DNA of 64,000 nt, from positions 92,163,001-92,227,000 of the forward strand of contig NC_072800.1 in assembly GCF_028583425.1 (NCBI RefSeq). Direction: 5' to 3'. Positions 31,760 to 44,235 of this stretch are shown here, one piece after another. Each line of letters starts with the position of its first letter. Within the stretch, counting starts at the first letter, position 1. The DNA is from Eublepharis macularius (Eukaryota; Chordata; Lepidosauria; Squamata; Eublepharidae). The notes under the pieces are model-generated. The model was not told the origin of the DNA and made no database searches. It saw nothing but the letters and a program-made list of their open reading frames with translations. Both the position numbers and the translations under genes were made by a program.

Positions 31760-32610
31760 TTCAGGTTTCTTTTGCAGAGGCTGCTTGATCCCAGCAGTGA
31801 GTGATTTCCCCCCATCAAGCCGATCTTCTTTTGGCCATTCACCACCTGAATGGCTCCTCTCAACCTTCTAAGTGAGGTTCCTCCAACATTGAAAACCGTC
31901 TTAAAGCTTGCAAGCTAAATAAGGACATTCTTTTCTCTTCAAGGCACACACAGAAGAATCATTTAAAATATGATTTTGTGATTTATTTCTAAAAGAGAAG
32001 TCCACATGCCAATACTGGTAGTCATTCTGTCGTGTTTACGAAACCAATTTCCAATTCTTTTCAATGCTTTTGTCTCAACAAATGGAAATCTTACATCATG
32101 GAAATGGGTTTGCAGCCAGGACTGGGCCCTCCAAAGCCTCCTGGTTCATAATTAAGTGAACCCACCCCACCCCAGCTGGTGGGTTCCAAACTGACTCAAA
32201 AAATAGAGAAAAACCAGCCCAGGAGAACTTGCCTGTCAGCAAGTTGGGTATTTTTATTACCTTCACTGTGCTGGAAAGAGATGACTCCTCCTGGCTTCTC
32301 TTATCCGGCCTAGCATTTGGCAGGACAGAACGCTATCGGACAGCAGAGGAGAGGCCAGTCGTTCAACCTATCCTAGTATGTTTGGGGCTTGGACTGTGTG
32401 AATGAGATCCCGCATGCAGGATCCTGGCCTCATGCTCTGACATTATCCAGCTTCTCTTCCATTTTTCTTGAGGGGGAACATAAAGAACAGCAGGAGGTTT
32501 GAGATGGGATCTCAAAAGGAGAGACTTGCCTTCACTCTGATTAGAAATTGTTGCTCTCCCTGTCCTGTTTTATTTTTAACGGCATCCTTTTCTTTTGCAG
32601 GTGGAGCAAC
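31760..32610. other. No recognisable feature
   Basis: Non-coding unassigned sequence. Confidence 0.4.
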
Positions 32611-32621
32611 ACCCTTACCAA

Positions 32622-32760
32622 AGCTTAGGTGAGTATCCATGTTGGTCTGCAGTAGAACAGCAGGACACGAGTCAAGTGGCACATAGAGACCAGCAAGATT
32701 TTCAGAGAGTCAGAGCTCCCTTCTTCAGACGCCATATCCTTCAGACTCATATCCTTAGCA
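32622..32760. repeat. Penelope-type fold-back repeat, partial copy H6
   Basis: 'gtatccatgttggtctgcag', then 'gcacatagagaccagcaaga' and 'gagtcagagctcccttcttc'; one arm only. Confidence 0.6.
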
Positions 32761-33094
32761 AAGCTGTTTTCTTTTCCTATTAGACTGATTTGTGCTGGCA
32801 ATTCATGATGGATGAGTGGTGTCAGAAGTGGCTGCTTTGCTAAGAAAGCAGGCAGTGGAGTGTGTAATTAGCTGTGGACTTCTTTCCTTCTGTGTATGCC
32901 AGAAAGGTTTTTGCTAGAGGGCAAAGATCTCTAGCAAAGAGGGTAATTACAGTCAGGGCACAGTCAAGGTAGGTAGTTATGGTAAAGCGAGAAACTGAGA
33001 GAGCTCTCTACACCCTTTGACCATTGATCAATACTATCAAGAATCTTCTGCTCCAGCTCTCGAGCCTTTCCAAATGAATCACAGTCTCAGCACT

Positions 33095-33262
33095 GTAGCA
33101 TAAGCTTTTGAGAATCACAGTTCTCTTCATCAGATGCATCTGACGAAGAGAACTGTGATTCTCAAAAGCTTATGCTACAGTAAAGTTGGTTAGTCTTAAA
33201 GGTGCTACTGGACTCTTCTATTTTGCTACAACAGACTAACACGGCTAACTCCTCTGGATCTA
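33095..33262. repeat. Penelope-type fold-back repeat, copy H7, 12-bp target duplication
   Basis: Starts within the arm ('gtagcataagcttttgagaa') and ends with the constant right end 'aactcctctggatc'. It is flanked by the 12-bp duplication AGTCTCAGCACT (33083-33094 and 33263-33274). The long duplication and ragged left end fit target-primed retrotransposition better than a DNA transposon. The GAAA of both hammerhead-like cores has changed to AAAA. Confidence 0.85.
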
Positions 33263-33310
33263 AGTCTCAGCACTGACAATCCTAGAGAGCCCTGCTTTCT
33301 GTCTCACGAA

Positions 33311-33520
33311 AGCATGAAGCTTTCTTATACGGAGTCAGACCCCTGGTCCATCAAGGTCAATATTGTCTACTCTGACTGACAGTGGCTCTCCACAATCTCA
33401 GGCAGAGGTCTTTCACATCACCTACTATCTGCTCATCTCTGGAGATGCTGCCAGGGATTGAACCTGGGACCTTCTGCATGCCAAACAGATGCTCTTCCAC
33501 TGAGCCACAGCCCTTCCCCC
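33311..33520 (-). mobile_element. tRNA-headed SINE, second family
   Basis: On the minus strand: A-box-like 'tggctcagtggaagagcatc', B-box 'aggttcaatccctgg', then 'gacctctgcctgagattgtg' and 'gatggaccaggggtctgact'. The body differs from the S1/S2 family. Confidence 0.75.
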
Positions 33521-33834
33521 ACCAGTTGCAAGGTACGTCTCTTATTCTCCTCTGTTTCTGTGAGGGCTCTGAGTGCTTAAATCTTCTTACAGTTGTGGAT
33601 CTTGACGTTCCTGCTTCAAACCTGAGAAATCTCTGGCACATCTGGCATGGCACCACTGAGTGATAAACATGTTCGTGTAAATTTGACATGTGGGTCCAGC
33701 AGCAAAGATGGACAAGGTTTATGATCTGGATGAGTATTTAGCAAGATCCACTATGCTCTCAGGTAGTAGCTAGTGGTGCTGCAATCACTTCAAAGGATGC
33801 AGAAGCAGCTAGGCTTCAAAGATGCTAGATTTGA

Positions 33835-33995
33835 GTCCAGAGGAGCCTTAAAGACCAACGTGATTGGTCTTGCAAGCTTTCAAGAGTCCAAGCTCCCTCT
33901 GACTCTCAAAAGCTTTTACCTTGGAAATTCGATTGGTCTTTAAGGTGCTACTGGACTCGGATATTGCTCTTCAATTGCAGACCAACACAGCTGAT
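33835..33995. repeat. Penelope-type fold-back repeat, copy H8
   Basis: 'gagccttaaagaccaacgtg' and 'gcaagctttcaagagtccaa' pair with 'ctctcaaaagcttttacc' and 'gattggtctttaaggtgcta'. Confidence 0.65.
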
Positions 33996-34470
33996 GAAAG
34001 ATAATTTAGAATAAGAGATGTTGTATATTGTTTGACTTAAAGCTGTCCTTTTCCTGAGGTTTCAGAGGAAGACAAAGCAGAAAATGAGAAAGATAAAGAG
34101 GTTAGGGCGTCTGTTTATTCTTGCCTTGACCTATACTTTGATGTGTAGATTGCTAATCTCAGGACTTCCTCCTTGTTACATCCTTCTCTTCCTCCCTTTA
34201 TCACACAATTACCTCTTCTCTCCATCTTGCATCATGGATGCAGAACTTGTCCTGAAATCCATGCCCATCCTTAGACTAGATAGGTAGATTGGAATCTATA
34301 GGAATCTCTTTCTCCTCTTTCCTATCACAGTATGGAGTTCCTAGAATAAAGAACTCTTATTTCTTTTCTAAACCTAAGCTAAGTGTAAGTTTGTTGTTTT
34401 CTCTCACACACTCACACTGGCCAGCAAGCTCCAAACTCCCATCATGTTTTCTCTGCAATTAATGCTACTC

Positions 34471-34736
34471 TGGCTGTTGTGGGTTTTCCGGGCTGTATTG
34501 CCGTGGTCTTGGCATTGTAGTTCCTGACGTTTCGCCAGCAGCTGTGGCTGGCATCTTCAGAGGTGTAGCACCAAAAGACAGAGAGAGATCTCTGTCTTTT
34601 GGTGCTACACCTCTGAAGATGCCAGCCACAGCTGCTGGCGAAACGTCAGGAACTACAATGCCAAGACCACGGCAATACAGCCCGGAAAACCCACAACAGC
34701 CATCGTTCTCCGGCCGTGAAAGCCTTCGACAATACA
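34471..34736. repeat. Fold-back repeat, family E, copy 2 (arms back to back)
   Basis: The same arms as copy 1 but joined directly at 'aagacagagagagatctctgtctt', giving a nearly perfect palindrome of about 240 bp with 'ccggccgtgaaagccttcga' as the right edge. Confidence 0.85.
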
Positions 34737-34739
34737 TAA

Positions 34740-36240
34740 TGCTACTCTGTTACCCTCATATTAGTTTATGGAGGATCAGCTATATATTTTTGATAGATTG
34801 AACCAGCCCATATTTTGCCCTGGATCTTCTAAATATTTTTGGTTTTGTTGAAGAACAGAAGGTCTCAAGTTGCAAGTTGTCAGTCCCTGGCAGTTGGGTC
34901 CCTCAAGCCCTCCACGGTTAACACACAGGTGTTCCAGTTGAAGTAGCTTTATTGAGATCCATACAGTACAGGTGTTCACCCCAAAGTGGCAATTGGCAGA
35001 AGTGACAATTCAGACTAAGGCATTGCTAATTATAGGGAAACTTCCCTCCCTCTGAGGTCCGTTGACATTCTGGTGTGAAACCCTGCATGGGAACAGATTA
35101 GTTTAGACCGCATGAAGTACAAAGCAAAAAATCCCAGTCTCTGGGAAAAGATACTCTGTGCGCTGATGGCAGCTCTCTTCTAAGGACGCTCGCTGGAAGA
35201 AGTGAAAGTACATATTTCCAACAGATAACGGAGAGGCCCACTGGCCCTCCTGCAATTAATATTAGCCATTAAGACACTCTCAGAGGATCCACACAGAATA
35301 CAGCATATAACTCTGGCAAAGAGCATTGACCAGTGCCAAATGCAGAATACAATCATGGCAGGTTTGCTGGCATACGTGACATGAGTGCTGTTCTCACAAC
35401 ACTGCAGCAACCCAACATGGCAGACCTCTCTTCTTCGCCGTGTTTGGTCTTGTATTCTGCTTTTGTCCTGTTCCCGTATGTTCTTGGTTTTCCTCACTCA
35501 AGAAGCCTTCCCAAGTAATATCTTTCTCAAATGTCTTGGGAGTCAGACATGTCGGCCAATGCCAAGCTTGCAAGGGGCTGTTTTGTGCATTCACTACAAA
35601 AGAAAAGAAATACTGAATGGCTGGCCAAGTCCTGTACCTCAGCGAAGGAAAAACAAGACGAGATCCAAATCTTTAAAGTCCTTTCGTACAAGGAAAAGCA
35701 TTTCAGTCCAGTTTTTTTTCTCCTTTCCATTCATCATTTCTCCCATTCAGTTTTCCACACCCCCGAATATTGCCGAATGATACATTCTACAGAACAATCC
35801 TCCCTTCCAAAAAAAATTTCACACGTTCTCCCAGTCTCTTCGAGGCTCTTTGCTTGTTTATGTGCTGGCTTGCTGGAGAATTTTCAAGCTCCCGGTCTTG
35901 AAGAGCGTTCCAATGAAAAGAGGCTCGGCCCACTGCTGTACAACCAAAGCGCCGACTGTTATGTTTATTGAAGTCAGTGGCTAACCTGACGTTTACATCA
36001 GTGAGTCTTGGATTGTTGTCAGTAGCATGATTCATGCCGAATGAGAATGTCAATGGCTTTGAGAGGTTTGGAAGATTACAGTTGCAGTGAGAGCTTATAG
36101 AGGTTTAAAAAAATGTTCAAAGGCAAGGGATTCAGCTAGCCTTAGAACTAAGAGAGGAAAGGAGGTGGAGTTTCGCCGTCTTCTTTCTCCCTGCATCATC
36201 TTTTAAATCAGACCTGAGTTAAATAACACACTTTCTAACT
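34740..36240. other. No recognisable feature
   Basis: 1.5 kb, non-coding. The open frame of 146 codons at 35531-35971 has no recognisable domain and no flanking gene signals that I can support. Confidence 0.4.
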
Positions 36241-36245
36241 TCCTA

Positions 36246-36556
36246 GTTAGGGTTGCCAGGCCTCCGACCCAAAAAGTGAGAGGAGGCATTGGCTGGGGGT
36301 GCCAAGCTCTCTTGTTTTGTGTGTGCATGCTCTGCAGGCCCCAGTTGCCAGGTCCAGGTTGGGAAATGCCTGGAGATTTTGGGGGTGGAGCCTGGAGGGC
36401 AGGGTTTGGGGAGGGGAAGGGCCTCGGAGGGGTATATTGCCATAGAGTTCACCCTTCAAAGCAGCCATTTTCTCCAGGAAAATGGATTGCTGTTACCTGG
36501 AAACCAGTTGTAATCTTGGGGGATCTCCAGCTACCACCTGGAGACCGGCAACCTTA
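36246..36556 (+). repeat. GGTTGCC-type interspersed repeat, copy N3
   Basis: A full copy from 'gttgccaggtccaggttggg' (36344) to 'accacctggagaccggcaac', preceded by another start-like piece 'agggttgccaggcctcc' at 36246. Confidence 0.75.
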
Positions 36557-36684
36557 AGATCGGCCGTCCAATGACACCACTTCCAGTTTAATCCAGAACA
36601 GACAACATCTCAGTAGGCCCGTTTCCACTCCATTTTGGGGCCAATTACTAGAAAATTGGTCCAACTAGCACAGTGTTGCTTCTT

Positions 36685-37150
36685 ATTTACAGTCCACCTT
36701 TCTCCCTGGGACAAAAGGCGGATTACACAGTATGAGTAAGTATAGTCAATTTCGAGGACGTAGAATAATAGAATAATAGAGGTGGGAGAGGTCTTACAGA
36801 CCATCTAGTCCAACCCCCTGCCCAATGCAGAAACAGCCTAAAGCATCTCTGACCAGTATTTATCCATCCAGTCCTTGAAGACTACCCATGAGGGGGAACC
36901 TACCACATCCCTAGGCAGCCAATTCCATTGCTGAATTACTTTTAAAGTTAAGAAATTTTTCCTAATGTCCAACCGGTACGTTCCCTCCTGTAGTTTAAAC
37001 CTATTGTTTCAAGTCCCATCCTCTGTTGCCAACAGGAACATCTCAATAAGCATTGTAATAGGGTCTAAAAATCCAAATTTGTGAAGATTTAAAACCAGCA
37101 GAAATCCAGTACAGAGTTGAAGAAATGCTGAAAGAGGGCACAAGCAATTT
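36685..37150 (-). mobile_element. L2-like LINE 3' untranslated part split by a CR1 end
   Basis: 'cagtccacctttctccctgg' and 'gcggattacacagtatgag' before, and 'aaatccagtacagagttgaa' after, match the L2-like tail at 61262-62100. Between them 36762-37045 is a minus-strand CR1 3' end ('catctagtccaaccccctgc', 'ggcagccaattccattgctg'). Confidence 0.75.
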
Positions 37151-38675
37151 TAAAATTGAAGAACTGGATGCCATTTGGGGCCTGCACAGTGCACTCTTGC
37201 CTGCCTCTGTTCACCTTTCTCTCCCTTGCCAGCTTGGCAAGTGGTAGCCCGGGAAGGAGACTGGGGGCATGGGAATCCCTGCCATGGGGGTGGATTATTT
37301 ACTAATTATTGTATCATATTTTACACTTGAACACTTTGCACTTAATAGTATAAATAGTAGTAAAATATTATATTCAAATATTGTAATATATCATTCCCTG
37401 GACTTTGAGTTTCTACATTAGTTACAGGTCGTTGTTCAGGGCAGCTTTTTTTGTGTTAGATGGTGGACCTGGCAGCTCTGTTCCTAGATACTTTTCACAC
37501 TAGTTTTTTAAAGCGTATCCATACCTGTTCTGTGTCCCATGTTTGCAGGGGTTTCACACTTACAAGCTAGTCATGGGATGCGGTGCCACTCTTTCCCCCC
37601 ATTACCACAATTTTTCTCGCTGCGGACATACCGCAATGTTAATTTTTAATCAGCTGCCCAGTCGAGGCTGGCCCAATTAATGCCAGTGTGAACATATTTG
37701 CAGCACTCCCCCCCCTCTCCTTTTCCCTGGGAGCTGATTGGTTTGTGTGGAATTAACCACACCCACCCAAGTCAGCTCTCTGAATCCCTTTTCCGCCATT
37801 TTTTTGGCCACTCTGCAGCCCTTCTGGGCAAGAAGAGTGGGCTCGCTGCAGCTCAGCTGGGGTGGCCACTCTCCTCTGCAGCCCTCCTGTCAACCACCCC
37901 CCTACCCCACCTCACTTTTCCCAGTGGTACAGTAGGACTTCCATTTGCACATCACCTTTGTTTTAAAACTTTTAGTATGTGTAGTAACACTCCTGGGCTG
38001 TGGAGCAGGAGAGTGGCCACCTCGAGCCCTGGCTTGGCACAGCTCAGCTGAGCATGCAGTGAGCTGGGGCTCAGCTGGGGTGGCTGCTCTTCTGCACTGC
38101 AGCCCCCCTGTTTCCTGTGGAGCAGGAGAGCAGCTGCCCCTGAGCCCCAGCTTGGCACTTCTCAGTGGAGCAAGAGAGCGGCTGCCCCAGCTGAGCCCTG
38201 GCTCAGTGCATCTCAGCTGAGCCCGGGCTGGGTATGAGTCTGCTCTCCCCCCACCATGCCTTACCCCTGGGAAGGGAAGTCCTGCCTTACCCCTGGGAAC
38301 AGTGGGGTGGGGGTGAGTGGTTGAAGGGTGAGCATGGAGGGGGAGGTTCTTGTCTTCAGAAGATGTAGTAATGTTGTAACATTACTACGTGTGCTCAAAG
38401 TTAAAATAAATGGTGATGTGCACTTGAAAGCCCCTATACACCGCAACCAACTTGGGGCTTCGAAGCAAGTATGAAACCAAACACGGGACACCAATTCGAA
38501 GCTTCAGCTGAAATATGAAATGCACGGGTGCCAAGCCGAAGCCGCAGCGATCGCCACGACTGCTCAGAAACGGCATGTTAAACCGTGAGTGTGAAAAGTA
38601 CCCTAGCTGGTGACGTGAAGTCTGGCATGAAGACGTGTTATAGGAATCAAACTTTGCGAATGATTTTGTGCATAG
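37151..38675. other. No recognisable feature
   Basis: Partly GC-rich; 37980-38240 has several diverged tandem-like 'gagcagctgcccctgagccc' words. No gene supported. Confidence 0.4.
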
Positions 38676-38676
38676 G

Positions 38677-38815
38677 GTTGGCAACCTCCTGTCAGGTCCT
38701 GGAGATCTCCCAGAATTGCAGCTGATCTGCAGACAACAGAGATCAGTTCCCCTGGAGAAAAGGGCTGCTTTGGAGGGTGGACTCGGTGGCATTATATGCT
38801 GCTGAGGTCTCCAGT
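38677..38815 (-). repeat. GGTTGCC-type interspersed repeat, copy N4
   Basis: 'agggttggcaacctcctgtc' to 'tggaggtc'-like end, with 'gatcagttcccctggagaaa' in the middle; 3' portion lost. Confidence 0.65.
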
Positions 38816-38938
38816 CTGTCCACAATATGAAAGGAACAAATTGAACTTCATCACAATGTCAAGTCCTCTCTCAGTCAAGAGGCCCACGACATAGTCAGTG
38901 CATCAGCTCCTTGGAGTAAGGGCAGGTAACAGTGGTTG

Positions 38939-39081
38939 ATTCCGCACACGTTGGATAAAGCACTTTCAATGCACTTTATCAATCGTTTGAGGTGGATTTT
39001 TTGTTCCGCACACGAAAAAATCTGTTCCAAATGATCTATAAAGAGGATTGGAAGTGCATTATCCAACGTGTGCGGAATCAC
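38939..39081. mobile_element. Palindromic MITE, ATTCCGCACACGTTGGAT type
   Basis: The two ends are exact inverted copies of each other (ATTCCGCACACGTTGGATAA), with an inner inversion 'gtgcggaacaaaaaatcc'-like. It occurs once in this window. Confidence 0.75.
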
Positions 39082-39089
39082 TCAGTGAC

Positions 39090-40070
39090 TCAGCAAAAAA
39101 AATTGATGGGCCCTTAGTCCCTACGGGGCCCCTAGGCTTCAGCCTAGTCATCCTTATGAATAATATGGCCCTGGTACCAACCCTCCTTTGTTTCTGTGAT
39201 CTGACAAGACTGGGCTATACCGTGATGCCTTCTTTCCCACCTGTCAGAGTAAACAAGACTGATCTTGATAGACCATGGATCTAACTCAGAAGAACACAGT
39301 TTCATGTCTGTTTATGCTACTACTGTTCCTCTTCCAAGCTGCCCTCATTTGGGCAGGCTTAGGGCCCAGTACTGGTACTGACACGCCATGCAAGAAATCA
39401 ATCAGTGGCAGCTGGTGAGTCAAGGCCTGACAATCGGCTATCCCAAAGTTCTTGAGCCTCAGGACTCACCCAAAGATGCTTATCTCTGATGCCAGCCCAG
39501 CACAAACATATCCACCTTGATCTAGCATTCCACATCACCAAAATCTGGGTTTCCTAGAAACGCATTCTTGAGAAACTCATAGCCGCGTAGTCATCAGCGG
39601 ATGATTAAAACGCCCAGGAAAAACATCTCCCCACCCTTTCAAGTCGACGGCTCCTCTGGCAGGAGCCAGCAGTGATTTTTTTTGTTTTCTGGCTTGCACA
39701 GTGTATAAGATTCTCACACTGCTGTGATGCGGATCAGAACTTTGAGGTCTCTTTCTAAAATGTTAAATTATTCAAGATCTTAAAAATATGAATAATCCAG
39801 CAGGATGAATGGAGCTGTTGTTCCTATCAGAGGGGGAAATGAATATTCAATGTACCTTTTGCAGCCGCTACCACCTCCGCCCCCACTAATGCTGGATATT
39901 TTTAACCAACATTAAATCTTTCAATGTTATATCAATTCTCATAAGGAAGACTATAATAATAACATTCGATAATATTTGATTTTATATAAGAGGAAGATCT
40001 CACATTAAGAAGACTACAGTGTACAGTTTTGACAAAATATCCAGCGTGGTTTGTAACCCCATGCTTCAAG
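39090..40070. other. No recognisable feature
   Basis: Non-coding unassigned sequence. Confidence 0.4.
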
Positions 40071-40071
40071 G

Positions 40072-40287
40072 TAAGGTTGCCAAACTCCAGGTGGAGCCTG
40101 GATAGCTCCTAGCATTACAAATGATCTCCAGATGACAGAGATCTGTTCCCCTGGATAAAATGGCTTTGGAGGGTGGACTCTATACCATTATACTCGATCG
40201 AAGCCCTTCTTCCTCTTAAACCCCACCTTTCCCAGGCTCCAACCTCAAATCTCCAAGGATTTCCCAACCTGGAGTTGGCAACCCTGC
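40072..40287 (-). repeat. GGTTGCC-type interspersed repeat, copy N5
   Basis: Inverted ends 'aggttgccaaactccagg' and 'cctggagttggcaaccct' bound 216 bp, with the family middle in minus orientation. Confidence 0.8.
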
Positions 40288-40396
40288 TTCGGAAGCATAT
40301 TTTTGTCCATATGTATGACTATAATTAGCAGCAACATCTTCACTGGACAAGAATTCCATCCTAATGTAACTATCAGAGAGCCCGGTTTCTTAAGCA

Positions 40397-40432
40397 TAAC
40401 AACAACAACAGCAACAGCAACAGCAACAGCAA

Positions 40433-40522
<90 letters not shown>

Positions 40523-40720
40523 CTGCACTTATATACTGCTCTTCTAGATAGATTAGTGCCTCACCAAGAGCAGTGAACAAGTTAGTGTTATTATTATCCC
40601 CACAATACAGCTGGGGAGCTGGGCTGAGAGGAGTGGCTTCCCCAAGGCCACCTACTGAGCTCATGGCAGTGAGTTGTGATGTAACGGGAAAGAAGCTTGG
40701 TTTGTCGAACATTTCATCCA
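40397..40720 (-). mobile_element. tRNA-headed SINE with long (CAACAG)n/(CAA)n tail
   Basis: The minus-strand SINE body ('gctgggctgagaggagtggc', 'gagctcatggcagtgag') lies at 40522-40720. Its tail has expanded to about 125 bp of CAACAG hexamers followed by CAA triplets (40397-40521). Confidence 0.8.
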
Positions 40721-40724
40721 AATA

Positions 40725-41194
40725 TAATAGACAGAGAGCTTGGTTTTCTCAAGTATTTTGCATTCTTTGTGTACCTGTAAACTTTGTAGTGTTTGTGGGG
40801 ATGTCTGGAAATACATGGGTCCAATTTTGCATTGTGCCGCTAATCCTCCTACCAGCATTGTTATGTCCGTCCATAACCCTTTTGTGCCAAAATGACTCAC
40901 GTGTTTCTTAGCTCAGCAGTTTCCAGCAGGGTCCTGTTCTGGACGCCAGGATGCTGTGGTGTCGCCTTGTTCTTCGGAAGGATGTGTGTTTGGCCAGCAA
41001 GGTGTGAGAAGAGTGTTGAACTGGGTGGTGCAGAATGCCAGCCCCTTTTGCCAAGGAGACTGGTGGGCATTCATGCCAGCACCTTACCAGAAGAATGACT
41101 AATTCAAAGGAATGGAAACTCCCAGTGCCCGGATTCTGCCAACAGGGACATTGAGAGAAAATTCAGATGCTGTAGGAGAGAACTGTCCATTGAA
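40725..41194. other. No recognisable feature
   Basis: Non-coding unassigned sequence. Confidence 0.4.
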
Positions 41195-41195
41195 T

Positions 41196-41408
41196 AGAGC
41201 AAGAGTCCAGCAGCACCCTTAAGACTAACAAAATTTGGGTAGGGTATGAGCTTTTGTGAGTCACAGCTGACTTCAGATACCAGACCCCAGAGCTGTGACT
41301 CACAAAGGCTCATACCCTACCACAAATTTTGTTAGTCTTATAGGTGCTACTGGACTCTTGCTCTTTTCTGCTGCTACAGACAGACTAACATAACTACCCA
41401 TCTTGATC
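41196..41408. repeat. Penelope-type fold-back repeat, copy H9
   Basis: 'agagcaagagtccagcagca' and 'tatgagcttttgtgagtcac' pair with 'gtgactcacaaaggctcata' and 'gttagtcttataggtgctac', ending 'taactacccatcttgatcta'. It belongs to the same subfamily as H3. Confidence 0.8.
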
Positions 41409-41613
41409 TACATTCGTCGAATGGTGATGTGGTGCAGAGATGGTGGTTCTCATGGGACAGGCAGGGTGACTGAAATGGCCCAGTTGTTGCAAACATCTCA
41501 ATCATTCAGTGCTAAAATATCCACTATAATGAATGATTCCAGTTGCTTAGGGCCCTTGAAGGGCTCTCGTTTTATTGATAAAGAGTTCAAACAATTCAGG
41601 TCTACAGAATTCA

Positions 41614-42086
41614 GAGCCGAACTACACGAGACGAATTACACGAGTCTATGCGGGTGGCCAGATTCGATTTTTTTCCTCACCTTCCCGTGTCTCTTTTACC
41701 CCCAATGAATTAGTGTCTGTGGCTCTGCTCTGTGCACATGTCAGCAAAAAAACGGTTTACATTGGCGAGTGTCCACAGACCATATCATCAAGTCACTGTT
41801 GCAGAGTGGTGAGTCTGTTTTGCTTCTGCTTCTCTCTTCCCTCACAGAAAGGCAATAGGGGACATGGGATGGTTACAGGGGATGGTTTAAGCATGTGCAA
41901 ACTGGCAGTGCATGATGGGATACCATCCTGCATCTTAAAGGAGCGTAGAAGAAACCTGTGCCAGCACAGACATGGGATCAAGCGCAGTCTGGCAACTCTG
42001 GCAAGTGTACAGGAAAGCAATGGGGAGACATGTGTAAGTCCATTTGCATGTTATTCACGTGTCATTCATATCGTGTAGTTCGGCTC
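41614..42086. mobile_element. MITE with GAGCCGAACTACACGAGACG termini, copy P6
   Basis: The left end GAGCCGAACTACACGAGACG and the right end 'tcatatcgtgtagttcggctc' are inverted. The 470-bp interior includes an inverted 'gatgggataccatc' word and no coding similarity. It may be a longer relative of the P family. Confidence 0.6.
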
Positions 42087-42089
42087 ATA

Positions 42090-43675
42090 GGGTGTACATG
42101 GTTCTCTTGGGAGTGATTCTCTTCATCCCCAGCGCCTTGACCCTTTTGCAACTTCAGTTTTGTTTGTCCACTTAGCTGTCAGCAAGACTGTTGACCAAAT
42201 CCTGAGTGTGAGGGTTAAACTGAGCACTCCTTCTTGCAAAGTACTAATTCTGCTTTGAATCCTTCACATTCCCTTTAATGAGCTCCAACATTCTTAATGC
42301 AACTCATGAGTGCAGAGAAGCTCCAGCACGTATCAGGAGATTTTGCGGAACACGGATCCACATTCATTGGTGAAGGAGCTCCGTGTGCGCACCATGTTGT
42401 GTTCTCAAAGCTGCTCCCGGTGGAAAAAATAAGGAATCCTTGTGTGTGTTTGAGTTCTGTGCATGGATCAGATCCTGCTGCGCACAAGGGTTTGATGGAT
42501 TTATTATAACATCCACTCCAGACCCCTTAGGCAGAAGGAAGGCACCTGTTCATTACGTTTGTGAGGCTTTTCAGCTTCCAGGTTCTGTAAGGTTGTACCC
42601 ACGTGCAACGTATAAATCCAGACACAAATAAAATCTTCAGTTTATTGGTTACAGAGTGGTGCTAAGAATAAAGCACTCAACCTCAGGCAATAGAAATGAA
42701 AACAAAGACACTTTTCTATTGCTATAGATATGAAAACAAAGAATCCTTTCTATAAAGCTTGCTACCTATACATCTCTAGTTAGCTTCTTAGCTGGTGGTT
42801 TCTCACCCATTTGTTCAGCAAAGGAGTCCATTTCCATGCCATGCAGCACAAGGCATGCTGAAATGACAAGAGGCATGGAACCAGTAGCTTCCAGGAAGTG
42901 ACGTCATTGTGCAAGGCTGGGGAGCATGCATACACTTGGTTTGGGGCCAATTTGGGCCCCAAACAGGCCCCATTTGGGGCCGAAATAGGCCTGTTGCAAA
43001 ACACTGGAGCGCTTTCGGGGTGGTGTAATGACATCAGTGACGTTGTCACACTAGACCTGGGAGTGTGCCTGGAAGTCCCATTCCCCACCATTCCCCCTAC
43101 CAGCCATCTTTCTGATGCCAGTGGTGACGGGGGGGAGGTGAGAGTGGGGGATCCCCCACGCCCACCAGGAGAATTGGATCCCTAGAGAAGGGTGACTTGC
43201 TTAACTGGCATAGCCAGCCGTGTGAAACTGGGGAGTGAAGATAACGGCTGTGAAAGCCTCCCAAGGTTGAATCTCCAGAGAATGGAGATTGGCCCACAGG
43301 TGTTTGAATGAGCCAAGCCAGCGCATTTTTTCTAGCTAGGCTGGAAACTGGGCCTGAATGTACAGCACTGAACCAAAGTCCAGGCACTCTTGACAAAATC
43401 CTCAGTCTTTACTGGCAATTCTTCACAGGGAGGGATAGGGCGGTGATGCCTTGTGGTTAGAAGATTCCATTTCAAGTTCTTCTTCAGCCAGGAACATGGC
43501 AATGGGTAAATCATTGTTTCTTTACTTTGTGCCGACTACCCACCATTTTCCATTCCTGGGTTTCAATTTTGGAGATTGGAAATTTTTTGGTTGGGTGGGG
43601 AGACCCTTCAGTTGTGGGAATAGCCAGCTTTTATTTATTACACAGGTTTTCCTCTTGTCCTCACAACAACCCTGG
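42090..43675. other. No recognisable feature
   Basis: Non-coding; pieces such as 'gggggatcccccacgcccac' (43145) look like a GC-rich reptile repeat but cannot be delimited. Confidence 0.35.
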
Positions 43676-43679
43676 GAGG

Positions 43680-44235
43680 TAGGCAGGGCCAGTGCCAGGT
43701 TTTCTGGTGCCTGAGGCCAGATACCTGCACCTGGGGGCAGCTTCAGGGGTGTTGCTGCCCCCATGTGTGCGCGCGTGAAGTGTGTGCACACACCTGGACT
43801 GCGTGATGACATCACTGCATGTGACGTCATCACGCAGGGCATGCCGCTGTGAGCTGGCTGCCCCATTGGTGAGGCAGGCAGCTGGGATGGTGCGCGGGTG
43901 GCCTCCCACCCTCCTGCTCAGTTGCCCTGCACTGGGCCGCCTGCCGCCCCTGGCTGGCCTGCAGCTGTGTGCTGGTGGTGGCGGCGGTGACAGCGGCAGC
44001 ATGGGGCAACTGAGTGGGAGGGCTGGGAGGCTGCCTGCTCAGTTGCCCCGCGCTGCTGCCGCCAGCATGCGATCCTAGCTGTGCACCTGCGGGCCGGGCA
44101 CGGCAGGCAGCCAGGGCGGCACACGGGAGCGGCTTCCCTGGCCTCCCGTTCAGCCACCAGTGCTGCTGCCACCAGCCCTGCAGTGCACACCCCTGCCCCA
44201 GTCAGCACTCGAGGCGGCTGCCAGCACGGCCTCAA
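43680..44235. other. GC-rich low-complexity stretch
   Basis: Very GC-rich, with repeated 'cagttgccc', 'ggcagc' and 'gctgcc' words and an inverted 'gcgtgatgacatcact...gacgtcatcacgc'. No exon or promoter signals can be supported. Confidence 0.45.

Noticed and set aside
35531-35971. A 146-codon plus-strand frame in repeat-poor sequence
   Set aside because: No domain, no splice or promoter signals, ordinary composition; length is within chance expectation for a window this size.
40245-40721. A 158-codon minus-strand frame rich in V and A
   Set aside because: It is the translated (CAACAG)n/(CAA)n tail of a SINE plus the SINE body.
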